The notes beneath the pieces are model-generated. The model was not told where the DNA came from. It ran no database searches and was given only the letters and a program-made list of their open reading frames with translations. From the NCBI GenBank assembly GCA_015661855.1, contig DQVH01000118.1, forward strand, positions 1 through 8,821: a stretch of DNA of 8,821 nucleotides, read 5' to 3'. This document shows positions 1 through 5,423 of this stretch, piece after piece. Made by a program: the position numbers and the translations under genes. This stretch comes from Desulfurococcales archaeon. Lineage in GTDB: Archaea; Thermoproteota; Thermoprotei_A; CAZTBM01; SZUA-1508. Numbering within the stretch: position 1 is the first letter of the stretch; each line of letters opens with the position of its first letter.

Positions 1-13
1 CTGGTGTAATGAA

Positions 14-475
14 ATGTCAACTTCATACCATCTTGATGAAACCGATAAGAGAATCTTAAGACTACTTCAGGAGGATGCTAAAATACCCTACTCTAGACTC
101 GCTAAAATACTTAACGTTAGTGAAGCTACAATACACTTAAGAATTAAAAAACTTAAACAACTTGGTATACTTCGAGGATTCCATGCAGATATAGATCCAG
201 CTAAAGTTGGGAAGGGTACACTTGCATTCGTATTGATTAAGGCTCAACCAAAACTATACGATCACGTCTTAAGTAAACTTAGTAAACTCAAAGACGTATA
301 CGAACTCTACGATGTTACAGGAGAATTCTACGCTTTAGCAAAAGTTAGAGTTAGTGATAGAGAGGATTTAGCTCGATTACTAGATGAAATTGGTAGAATT
401 GATGGTGTTGAATCAACATACACTATGTACGTGTTAAGGGTTATTAAGGAGAAGAAGACAGTAAATATAGATTAA
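14..475 (+). CDS. Lrp/AsnC-family transcriptional regulator
   Basis: This is a complete 153-residue protein of the usual Lrp/AsnC length. Residues 7-50 form the AsnC-type winged helix-turn-helix: LDETDKRILRLLQ opens it, and the recognition helix lies around VSEATIHLRIKKLKQLG. Residues about 70-145 form the RAM ligand-binding and oligomerisation domain, with VTGEFYALAKV at the turn where family members usually read G-D/E-Y. Family members bind DNA as dimers or octamers and often sense amino acids; the ligand here cannot be read from sequence. The ATG at 14 is supported by GGTG at 3-6 with a 7-base spacer. Bases 7-12 contain overlapping stop codons (TAA, TGA), so an upstream gene may end just before it. 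The 3' end touches the 3' stem of the minus-strand C/D sRNA. A link to the neighbouring RimK-like ligase, as LysM has to lysine genes, is only a guess. Confidence 0.93.
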   Translation: MSTSYHLDETDKRILRLLQEDAKIPYSRLAKILNVSEATIHLRIKKLKQLGILRGFHADIDPAKVGKGTLAFVLIKAQPKLYDHVLSKLSKLKDVYELYDVTGEFYALAKVRVSDREDLARLLDEIGRIDGVESTYTMYVLRVIKEKKTVNID

Positions 476-558
476 AGATTTCAGTGTGAGAGCTCTTCAT
501 CACGACCGATTACCATGCTTATATCATTCAGACGGTTTACTAGTCATCATCCATCTTT
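474..558 (-). ncRNA. C/D box guide sRNA (2'-O-methylation guide)
   Basis: Read on the minus strand, this gap holds a textbook archaeal C/D sRNA. The order is perfect C box ATGATGA (550-544), a 12-base guide CTAGTAAACCGT (543-532), D' box CTGA (531-528), a 24-base spacer, perfect C' box GTGATGA (503-497), a second 12-base guide AGAGCTCTCACA (496-485), and D box CTGA (484-481). Both guides have the 12-nt length normal in archaea. A terminal stem closes it: AAAGAT (558-553) pairs with ATCTTT (479-474), as expected for the C/D kink-turn. In the family such RNAs assemble with L7Ae, Nop5 and fibrillarin, and methylate the target base paired to the fifth position upstream of D or D'. That predicts targets TGTGAGAGCTCT (methylated A at its fifth base) and ACGGTTTACTAG (methylated U at its fifth base). 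I could not place either target. The D'-C' spacer is longer than usual. The RNA lies 10 bases after the RimK-like stop codon, and its 3' stem touches the stop of the Lrp gene. Confidence 0.88.
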
Positions 559-568
559 CCGTGTATCT

Positions 569-1471
569 CTACTGCTTTACCAATTTAAATACGTACTCTA
601 TAAGCTCTTTTGCTGGATTAACACCTAAAGCTCTTTTCAAGCCGGACCATAGGGGTGAAGCGTTAACTTCAATAACCTTGTATCTATGCTTTTCATCCTC
701 TAAATCCTCTACTATATCTATTCCTGCATAGTATAGTTTTAGAGCTTCTACAACTTTAAATGATAATTCTTCTAACTCACTATCGAGTTTTGCAGGTTCA
801 GGTCTAGCTCCTTGAGCAATATTAGTTTTCCAAGCATCACTGGAAGGTGCAACTCTATATATTGCTCCAACAATTTCATCTCCTATAACTAGTACTCGTA
901 TATCCCTACCTGGTTTCCTAACATACCTTTGGATGTAGAGGGGTTGGTTTAGCATTGTATATAGTTTAGCTATGTTGAATAGTATATCGGTATCGTTTAG
1001 TTTTAGTGATCCTAGACCAAGTGACCCTACAACTGGTTTAAGTACGAATGTACCAAACTTCTTAGACTGAGCCATAGCTAAAGGTACAACCTCAGTTATT
1101 AATGTTTCTGGTACCGGTATACCTTTCATTGCTAAAATACTTAAACTTAGAAATTTATCTCTACATATAATCATTGAGTCGATAGGGTTAACTATAAGTG
1201 TACCCTTTAACTCAAAGAGCTTTATTAAAGCATACCTTTTAACAAATTGTTCAAGTGAGGTTATGAAGCCCAATGATCTAACAATAATTGCATCTATTGA
1301 TGGCAGCTCCTTCATACCATAAAAGAACTTTATATCACCATCAACAATACTACATGAGATACGTGACGGCCTTAAGTAGAGTGCTTCAGCACCCTTATCC
1401 TTAATAGCATATAGTATCTCAATACTAGATGTAGGTGGATGAGCTGCCTCATGTACTACTGCTATACGCAT
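569..1471 (-). CDS. RimK-family ATP-grasp ligase (MptN/LysX-like)
   Basis: This 300-residue protein has the length and fold order of RimK-type alpha-L-glutamate ligases. There is a pre-ATP-grasp domain at about 1-105. The ATP-binding lysine and glycine loop are K145-P-V-V-G-S-L-G-L-G-S (145-155). Residues QRYVRKPGRDIRVLVIGD (181-198) carry the conserved arginine, and the metal/ATP site includes D252 in GIDIVED, E268 and N270 in VIEVNASP. The family joins an amino acid, often glutamate, to the carboxyl end of a protein or cofactor using ATP. Members include RimK (ribosomal protein S6), MptN/CofF (pterin and F420 cofactors) and LysX/ArgX (the LysW carrier). The W-S-G-L-x-R ending recalls the cofactor ligases more than RimK. 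No LysW or lysine/arginine gene is nearby, so the substrate stays open. The ATG at 1471 has a weak GTGAG upstream and a TATA box about 55 bases away. Confidence 0.88.
   Translation of the reverse strand: MRIAVVHEAAHPPTSSIEILYAIKDKGAEALYLRPSRISCSIVDGDIKFFYGMKELPSIDAIIVRSLGFITSLEQFVKRYALIKLFELKGTLIVNPIDSMIICRDKFLSLSILAMKGIPVPETLITEVVPLAMAQSKKFGTFVLKPVVGSLGLGSLKLNDTDILFNIAKLYTMLNQPLYIQRYVRKPGRDIRVLVIGDEIVGAIYRVAPSSDAWKTNIAQGARPEPAKLDSELEELSFKVVEALKLYYAGIDIVEDLEDEKHRYKVIEVNASPLWSGLKRALGVNPAKELIEYVFKLVKQ
584..591 (-). promoter_or_regulatory. TATA box for the C/D sRNA, inside the RimK-like gene
   Basis: TATTTAAA on the minus strand lies within the last codons of the RimK-like gene. Its centre is about 26 bases before position 561, which is where the sRNA's 5' terminal stem begins. 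This spacing matches archaeal TATA-to-start geometry, so the sRNA may have its own promoter rather than relying on read-through. AT-rich coding sequence can give such a match by chance. Confidence 0.5.
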
Positions 1472-1524
1472 AACACTCTCACTTAAGACTACCCTTAACT
1501 ACTATAACTTACTGTGGTTAAACC

Positions 1525-1534
1525 TTTAAATATT
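1525..1534 (-). promoter_or_regulatory. TATA-box promoter of the RimK-like gene
   Basis: AATATTTAAA on the minus strand predicts a transcript start near 1503 and a leader of about 30 bases before the ATG at 1471. The 99-base gap to the upstream membrane-protein gene and this box suggest separate transcription. Confidence 0.55.
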
Positions 1535-1570
1535 AAGATAAATAGCTACGAAAAGCCGTACTACACTATT

Positions 1571-2113
1571 TCACTTTCCCTTTAAACCAGATACTGTAGT
1601 AATAATAACAGGGATAGCTAGTAAAATCGTTACAGCTATATTATAATTTGCACCCCATAGTTTAACCAGTATTACTGCTACAATAACTACTATAATGGCT
1701 ATGAGTGTAGGGTAAGCTATCGATAATATCTTTCTTAACCCATACCCTATAATCCTTCTTATAATGTTAGCAGCTATTGGTATTATTATACACGTCTCAA
1801 TAACTGCTGTTAAGATTAATATAGGAACTTTAAAGTCTACTCCTACAGGTGAAACTAGTACCATAAGCCCTGTAGATAGCCCTAAAAATACACCGTAAAT
1901 TAATATTACTATGTCGGAGGCGTATATGAAAAGAGGATCCTTAGTAATCTTATAGACTGTACTTAGTAGTGATAATGCTGATATGAGTAATAGTGTTAGG
2001 TATAGGAGGATAGCTAACCGTGCTATACCTATAGTTGGAGTAGCGTGTGGAGCTATTAAGACTATTAGTATTGATATTATAAACCAGGTAAACCATGAAC
2101 CGGGTAGTCTCAC
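1571..2113 (-). CDS. Hypothetical membrane protein, six predicted helices
   Basis: I do not recognise this family. The protein is about 180 residues and almost entirely hydrophobic. Counted from this start, there are six likely membrane segments at about 8-26, 28-52, 63-90, 95-121, 129-152 and 155-174. Short polar links include a lysine- and aspartate-bearing loop (KITKDP, about 55-60) and a basic loop RRIIGYGLRK (about 119-128). It ends in GLKGK. No catalytic motif, metal-binding cluster or transporter signature is visible. I chose the GTG at 2113 because GGTG stands six bases before it. Another GTG three codons upstream, at 2122, is in frame but has no ribosome binding site; it could be used by a very short-leader transcript. 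It is transcribed away from the sugar-phosphate transferase gene and shares its promoter gap, which hints at, but does not show, an envelope role. Confidence 0.75.
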   Translation of the reverse strand: MRLPGSWFTWFIISILIVLIAPHATPTIGIARLAILLYLTLLLISALSLLSTVYKITKDPLFIYASDIVILIYGVFLGLSTGLMVLVSPVGVDFKVPILILTAVIETCIIIPIAANIIRRIIGYGLRKILSIAYPTLIAIIVVIVAVILVKLWGANYNIAVTILLAIPVIITTVSGLKGK

Positions 2114-2149
2114 ATATAACACCGCTTAGTGCACTCTAAGATAACTAGT

Positions 2150-2168
2150 ATAAAAAGGTACCTTTATT
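2150..2168. promoter_or_regulatory. Overlapping divergent promoters around a 12-bp palindrome
   Basis: The 90-base gap between the two divergent starts contains the palindrome AAAGGTACCTTT at 2154-2165. The plus strand reads ATAAAAAGG across its left half, a TATA box predicting a start near 2179 for the transferase gene. The minus strand reads AATAAAGG across its right half, predicting a start near 2139 for the membrane-protein gene. The two boxes face each other across the palindrome, so TBP/TFB binding for the two directions would overlap and may be mutually exclusive. Confidence 0.5.
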
Positions 2169-2203
2169 AGGACTATTTTTCAACTCAAGATTGTGTGTAG
2201 AGT

Positions 2204-3223
2204 ATGAACCTACATGATATTATTAGTATGCTAATACTATTCATATTAGGCTATACTATAACGCGGGTTATAACACCTATTGTAATGAAGTTTAACTGGT
2301 TAATAGGGCTTAGAGGCGTAGATGTTCATAAGAAGTCTAAACCTATTCTACCTGAGAGTGGAGGTTTAGCTATCCTAATATCATCAACAATACTATTACC
2401 ACTAATAATACTAGTTAGGCCAGAGTATACAACGTATACACTAGTGACCATTAGTGTAACTGTATTTGCTGGTTTAGTAGGGTATCTTGATGATTTAAAA
2501 AGGCTAGATGCGTTTTCAAAAACGCTATTAACAGTGATTGCGATAGCACCAATACTTGTACTCTACGTATTTAAACCATACCCCTACCTACCATTTATAG
2601 GTAGAACCAGGTTAACAATAATATACACTATCCTACTTCTCTTTGCAGTTGCCGTCCCATCTAATGCTTTCAATATGCTAGACGTTTATAATGGTGTTTT
2701 ACCCTCAACATCAATACTTATGTTCTCTACACTCTTTATTTCATCAATTCTCACATACCATGTAGGAATCGCAGACCTATTTCCACTATACGCTCTAACC
2801 CTCATTATCGGAGTGTTACTAGGCTACTACCCTTATAATAGGTATCCTGCAAGAGTATTTAATGGTGATGTAGGTAGCTTCTTTCTAGGAGCATACTATG
2901 GTGTAATCGCTGTTCTTGGGAGACTTGAAGTTATAGCTATAACAGCTATGCTACCCTGCATTATGAACTCATTCCATATACTGAGTAGTATTGGTGGTTT
3001 AAAGGAGAAAAGTCAGATAAAGTGTAGACCTGTAATAGTGGATTATAGTAGGGAGCTTCTAATCGCAAATAAGTCTAGGTATGCACCAATAACACTAGCT
3101 AATCTTCTACTAGTCAGAGGTCCACTTAGAGAAACTGAAATAGTTACATGCTATATACTATTATCAATAGTATCGTCAATATTAGCTATTATAGTAGCCG
3201 TTCTTACATATCTATATACGTAA
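2204..3223 (+). CDS. MraY/GPT-family UDP-GlcNAc(-type):polyprenyl-phosphate sugar-1-P transferase (AglH/ALG7-like)
   Basis: This is a 339-residue polytopic membrane enzyme of the polyprenyl-phosphate N-acetylhexosamine-1-phosphate transferase family. The family signatures occur in order. DVHKKSKPILPESGGLAI (40-57) is the first cytoplasmic loop. The aspartate pair D96-D97 in GYLDDLKRLDAFSK binds Mg2+ and polyprenyl phosphate. NAFNMLDVYNG (154-164) and FNGDVGSFFLG (219-229), with D222, complete the active site. The last cytoplasmic loop (about 265-310) ends in PITLANLLLVRGPLRETEIV, in the manner of archaeal members. The enzyme moves a sugar-1-phosphate from a UDP-sugar to dolichyl phosphate, the first step in building the lipid-linked glycan for archaeal N-glycosylation of surface-layer proteins. 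An archaeal setting argues against a MraY cell-wall role. The exact sugar donor cannot be read. The ATG at 2204 has only a weak GTGTAGAG upstream. Its last 12 bases overlap the convergent gene. Confidence 0.9.
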   Translation: MNLHDIISMLILFILGYTITRVITPIVMKFNWLIGLRGVDVHKKSKPILPESGGLAILISSTILLPLIILVRPEYTTYTLVTISVTVFAGLVGYLDDLKRLDAFSKTLLTVIAIAPILVLYVFKPYPYLPFIGRTRLTIIYTILLLFAVAVPSNAFNMLDVYNGVLPSTSILMFSTLFISSILTYHVGIADLFPLYALTLIIGVLLGYYPYNRYPARVFNGDVGSFFLGAYYGVIAVLGRLEVIAITAMLPCIMNSFHILSSIGGLKEKSQIKCRPVIVDYSRELLIANKSRYAPITLANLLLVRGPLRETEIVTCYILLSIVSSILAIIVAVLTYLYT

Positions 3224-4123
3224 TTTATCAAGAATACTCCATAATATAATGAATGCATAGTATGGTACAGTTAGTGGATCAGTTTTGACGCTAATATCGA
3301 TTAGCCTCCTACTTTTCAACTCTAATCCAGCTCTAACTCTAAATGCTCTAAACGTATCCTCCTCCATACTAGTCCTTAACACTACTATATTACTTGGTAG
3401 CTGAGTACTATACTCACTAGCTAATTCTAGTGGAAGTATTTTTAGTGGAATACCCTTACCCTTAAGTGAAATCTTATTGTAAAGGTATTGTGCTATAGGT
3501 TTTAAGAGTTCAGTATAGAGTATTAGTATTTCATTACTACTCTTTACTAAATCAACCACTTCATCACATTCCTCTTTATAATGGTCTAGTAGATCCTCTA
3601 ATATACTATCTAGTGTTGATACCTCACTGTACACTTTCTTTGCTCTCCTACTATCAGTACTTAATGTCTTAAAGAACATTAGTGTTGACGTGTACATTTC
3701 CAGGAATATAGTTTCCTCACGGCTACTACTTTCCGGTAACTCTACTATATTGAATCCTCTCCTATGGAGTGGGATGTTGGGGGGAATTTTAGGTGAAAAT
3801 ACTATATGTGTGATAGACAGTAGTCTTAGAGTATCACTAGTCCGTGGTGTACTCTTTACATCAGTTAGGAAGATTATTGTTGGTTTAGAGTAGTATGGTG
3901 CTTGAACACTGTAGAATACTTCGAGAGGTATAAGTGTAACATTTGAGGATGGTTTTAATGTTAAAAATAGGTTTAGAAGTGTTGATGCAGGTATAAGCCC
4001 ACTAGTATCATGTGTTATTAGTATGTTCTCCCTACATATGATGTCGTTAAATATTTTTAGATTATCCTCCTTCTCTACAATACTCTTAGACTTATCAATA
4101 GCTTTCTTTACTTTATCTAACAT
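3212..4123 (-). CDS. Degenerate double-SIS-like protein, function unknown
   Basis: The protein has 303 residues. I infer, rather than recognise, two diverged sugar-isomerase (SIS) domains. Each has the beta-loop-helix opening of that fold: ENILITHDTSGLIPASTLLNLF at about 32-53 and NEILILYTELLKPIAQYLYNKI at about 197-218. Between them, PTIIFLTDVKSTPRTSDTLRLL (81-102) sits where SIS proteins carry their S-x-S-G-x-T motif. The tail TDPLTVPYYAFIILWSILDKL (281-301) resembles the closing helix of double-SIS enzymes such as GlmS or phosphoglucose/phosphomannose isomerases. The serine-rich phosphosugar loops are not intact, so catalysis is doubtful. It follows MTA phosphorylase in one operon: the start lies nine bases after the MTAP stop, and the ribosome binding site GAGGT overlaps that TGA. 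This suggests a linked or regulatory role. A distant aIF2B/MTR-1-P isomerase relation was considered, but its motifs are not seen. Confidence 0.7.
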   Translation of the reverse strand: MLDKVKKAIDKSKSIVEKEDNLKIFNDIICRENILITHDTSGLIPASTLLNLFLTLKPSSNVTLIPLEVFYSVQAPYYSKPTIIFLTDVKSTPRTSDTLRLLSITHIVFSPKIPPNIPLHRRGFNIVELPESSSREETIFLEMYTSTLMFFKTLSTDSRRAKKVYSEVSTLDSILEDLLDHYKEECDEVVDLVKSSNEILILYTELLKPIAQYLYNKISLKGKGIPLKILPLELASEYSTQLPSNIVVLRTSMEEDTFRAFRVRAGLELKSRRLIDISVKTDPLTVPYYAFIILWSILDKLRI

Positions 4124-4132
4124 TACACTACC

Positions 4133-4942
4133 TCAGACTAGTGCTTCTCTTAAAGACTCCTTACATGGACACTTTCTCTCTTTAGGTATTCTAGGTATAA
4201 GCTCGTATAGTAGTTTTTTAGCTTTCTCTACATTAGCTTGCATTACCTTTACAACTTCCTCTGCTGTTACAGGTTTTTCAGCCCATACGTCATAGTCTGT
4301 AACCATAGCTATAGTAACATAACATATTTCAGCTTCCCTAGCTAGGTTAATTTCGGGTACTAGTGTCATCCCTATAATGTCTGCTTTAAATACCTCCTTA
4401 AACAATCTAGATTCTGCTCTAGTGGAGAATCTTGGACCCTCAATGCATACATAGGTACCTTTATCGTGAATTCTTATTCCTAAGTCTCTAGCTGTTTTCA
4501 CTACTAACTCTCTCAGCTCTGGACAGAATGGATCAGCCATAGATACATGAGCTACAGTTGGGCCTTCAAAGAATGTATACTCTCTCCTCTTAGTAAAGTC
4601 GATATACTGATCTGGACATACAAAGTCTCCAGGTTTATAGTCCTCTCTTAAACTACCAACGGCAGACACTGCAATTATTCTTTCAACACCGAGAGTTTTT
4701 AAAGCCCAAATGTTAGCTCTATAGTTTATTCTATGTGGTGGTATCTTATGGCCTCTACCATGTCTAGGTATAAAAGCTACAATTCTACCCTTAAACTCAC
4801 CAACAATAACACTATCTGATGGTAGACCGTAAGGTGTATACATTTTATACTCCTTAGCTTCTCTAAATAATCCTGGATCGTAGAGACCAGATCCACCAAT
4901 AATACCTATTTCAGCTTTAATGGGTGGTTTAATCCAGCTCAT
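4133..4942 (-). CDS. mtnP: S-methyl-5'-thioadenosine phosphorylase
   Basis: This 269-residue cytosolic enzyme cleaves S-methyl-5'-thioadenosine with phosphate to adenine and S-methyl-5-thioribose-1-phosphate, recycling the by-product of polyamine synthesis. In numbering from this ATG, the phosphate loop GIIGGSGLYDPG is at 13-24. PRHGRGHKIPPHRINYRANI is at 59-78, CIEGPRFSTRAES at 166-178, GMTLVPE at 191-197, and the base-binding VTDYDVWA at 214-221 has aspartates 216 and 218. TDYD(V)W and MT-x-VPE favour MTA phosphorylase over purine nucleoside phosphorylase. The end carries C258-P-C260, the CXC motif of hyperthermophile enzymes, and C140 and C207 sit where the Sulfolobus enzyme forms a disulfide. 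The ATG is preferred over a GTG four codons upstream (4954) because GGTG stands five bases before it. It leads an operon with the SIS-like gene. Confidence 0.96.
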   Translation of the reverse strand: MSWIKPPIKAEIGIIGGSGLYDPGLFREAKEYKMYTPYGLPSDSVIVGEFKGRIVAFIPRHGRGHKIPPHRINYRANIWALKTLGVERIIAVSAVGSLREDYKPGDFVCPDQYIDFTKRREYTFFEGPTVAHVSMADPFCPELRELVVKTARDLGIRIHDKGTYVCIEGPRFSTRAESRLFKEVFKADIIGMTLVPEINLAREAEICYVTIAMVTDYDVWAEKPVTAEEVVKVMQANVEKAKKLLYELIPRIPKERKCPCKESLREALV

Positions 4943-4972
4943 GACCACACCCACTTACACAAAGTATACCCC

Positions 4973-4990
4973 GAAATATATCTATATTTC
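4973..4990 (-). promoter_or_regulatory. Inverted repeat covering the mtnP TATA box
   Basis: GAAATATA and TATATTTC are perfect 8-base inverted arms with a two-base centre. The element coincides with the best TATA candidate for mtnP: a centre near 4978-4982 predicts a start near 4952-4956, so the leader is only about 10-14 bases. The symmetry could make it an operator that blocks TBP, or it could be a by-product of an A/T-rich TATA region. Confidence 0.45.
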
Positions 4991-5034
4991 ACCTGAAGAA
5001 ATTATATACAAGAGTGTAAGCTAAGATAGTAGGG

Positions 5035-5050
5035 AATAAAAGGAGATATA
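5035..5050 (+). promoter_or_regulatory. Probable TATA region of tRNA-Thr
   Basis: The A/T-rich stretch AATAAAAGGAGATATA lies 21-36 bases before the mature tRNA 5' end. This is the expected distance for an archaeal tRNA promoter with little leader. Which part TBP binds cannot be told; AATAAAAGG and AGATATA are both possible. Confidence 0.4.
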
Positions 5051-5070
5051 ACACTATCTATTATTGAGGA

Positions 5071-5146
<76 letters not shown>

Positions 5147-5164
5147 ATAACTAATAACACTCCC

Positions 5165-5184
5165 AAAGTACATTATGTACTTTT
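5165..5184 (+). terminator. Hairpin plus T-run after tRNA-Thr
   Basis: AAAGTACAT and ATGTACTTT are perfect 9-base arms around one T, followed by a fourth T at 5184. The element lies 18 bases after the tRNA-Thr CCA. Archaeal RNA polymerase stops chiefly at T-runs, so this could end the tRNA-Thr transcript, with the hairpin helping. A symmetric protein-binding site is the alternative, because the T-run is short. Confidence 0.4.
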
Positions 5185-5216
5185 AAACAATAACATTCAA
5201 GTGGGTTAAACAATAA
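5183..5216 (+). repeat. Two 11-base direct repeats upstream of tRNA-Leu
   Basis: TTAAACAATAA occurs at 5183-5193 and again at 5206-5216, with starts 23 bases apart. The second copy abuts the TATA box of tRNA-Leu. The spacing is close to two helical turns, which could place two protein sites on one DNA face, but short A/T-rich repeats also arise by chance. Confidence 0.4.
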
Positions 5217-5219
5217 AAC

Positions 5220-5228
5220 TTTATAAAA
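5220..5228 (+). promoter_or_regulatory. TATA box of tRNA-Leu
   Basis: TTTATAAAA is centred at 5224, predicting a start near 5250, six bases before the mature tRNA end. A-rich bases just upstream (AATAAAAC) fit a BRE. This is the clearest TATA box in the window. Confidence 0.7.
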
Positions 5229-5255
5229 GCGAATCCCTAAAGCATAAGGGTAGGT

Positions 5256-5343
5256 GCGGGGGTGCCCGAGCCAGGACAAAGGGGTCGGGCTTAGGCCCCG
5301 ATGGCGTAGGCCTGCGTGGGTTCAAATCCCACCCCCCGCACCA
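5256..5343 (+). tRNA. tRNA-Leu (anticodon UAG)
   Basis: This is an 88-base type II tRNA. The acceptor GCGGGGG pairs with CCCCCGC (5333-5339), the discriminator is A5340, and CCA is encoded at 5341-5343. The anticodon stem TCGGG/CCCGA closes loop CTTAGGC, giving TAG at 5292-5294, which reads CUA and, by wobble, other CUN codons. The T stem is GTGGG/CCCAC with loop TTCAAAT. The long variable arm (5302-5315) is the leucine/serine hallmark, and A73 with this anticodon fixes leucine. There is no intron. Confidence 0.97.
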
Positions 5344-5354
5344 CAAACTAATTC

Positions 5355-5364
5355 TCTAAAAAAG
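5355..5364 (+). promoter_or_regulatory. Possible TATA box of thiL
   Basis: TCTAAAAAAG, just after tRNA-Leu, predicts a start near 5386 and a leader of about 38 bases. It is a weak match. The alternative is read-through from tRNA-Leu 80 bases upstream. I see no TPP-riboswitch-like fold in this short gap. Confidence 0.3.
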
Positions 5365-5423
5365 CTAACTATGTCCTCTCAAACTAGTCTACAGGAGTTC
5401 TCTCTTGGGTATGGTGTTAGCTT

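Noticed and set aside
486..731. Plus-strand open frame of 81 codons
   Set aside because: It is opposite the RimK-like gene and the C/D sRNA, has no ribosome binding site, and its translation lacks protein-like character; the intact ATP-grasp protein on the other strand explains most of the stretch.
3690..3893. Plus-strand open frame of 67 codons
   Set aside because: It lies wholly inside the SIS-like gene on the opposite strand, with no ribosome binding site or promoter.
3212..4123. Assignment as aIF2B-type methylthioribose-1-phosphate isomerase because it follows mtnP
   Set aside because: The length is similar, but the conserved motifs of that family are not seen; the secondary-structure order fits a SIS-like fold better.
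4023..4295. Plus-strand open frame of 90 codons
   Set aside because: It is antisense to the end of mtnP and the start of the SIS-like gene; serine- and leucine-rich translation typical of a shadow frame.
5344..5423. Possible TPP riboswitch ahead of thiL
   Set aside because: The 80-base gap shows none of the conserved TPP-riboswitch core (such as CTGAGA) and is too short for the full fold along with the ribosome binding site.
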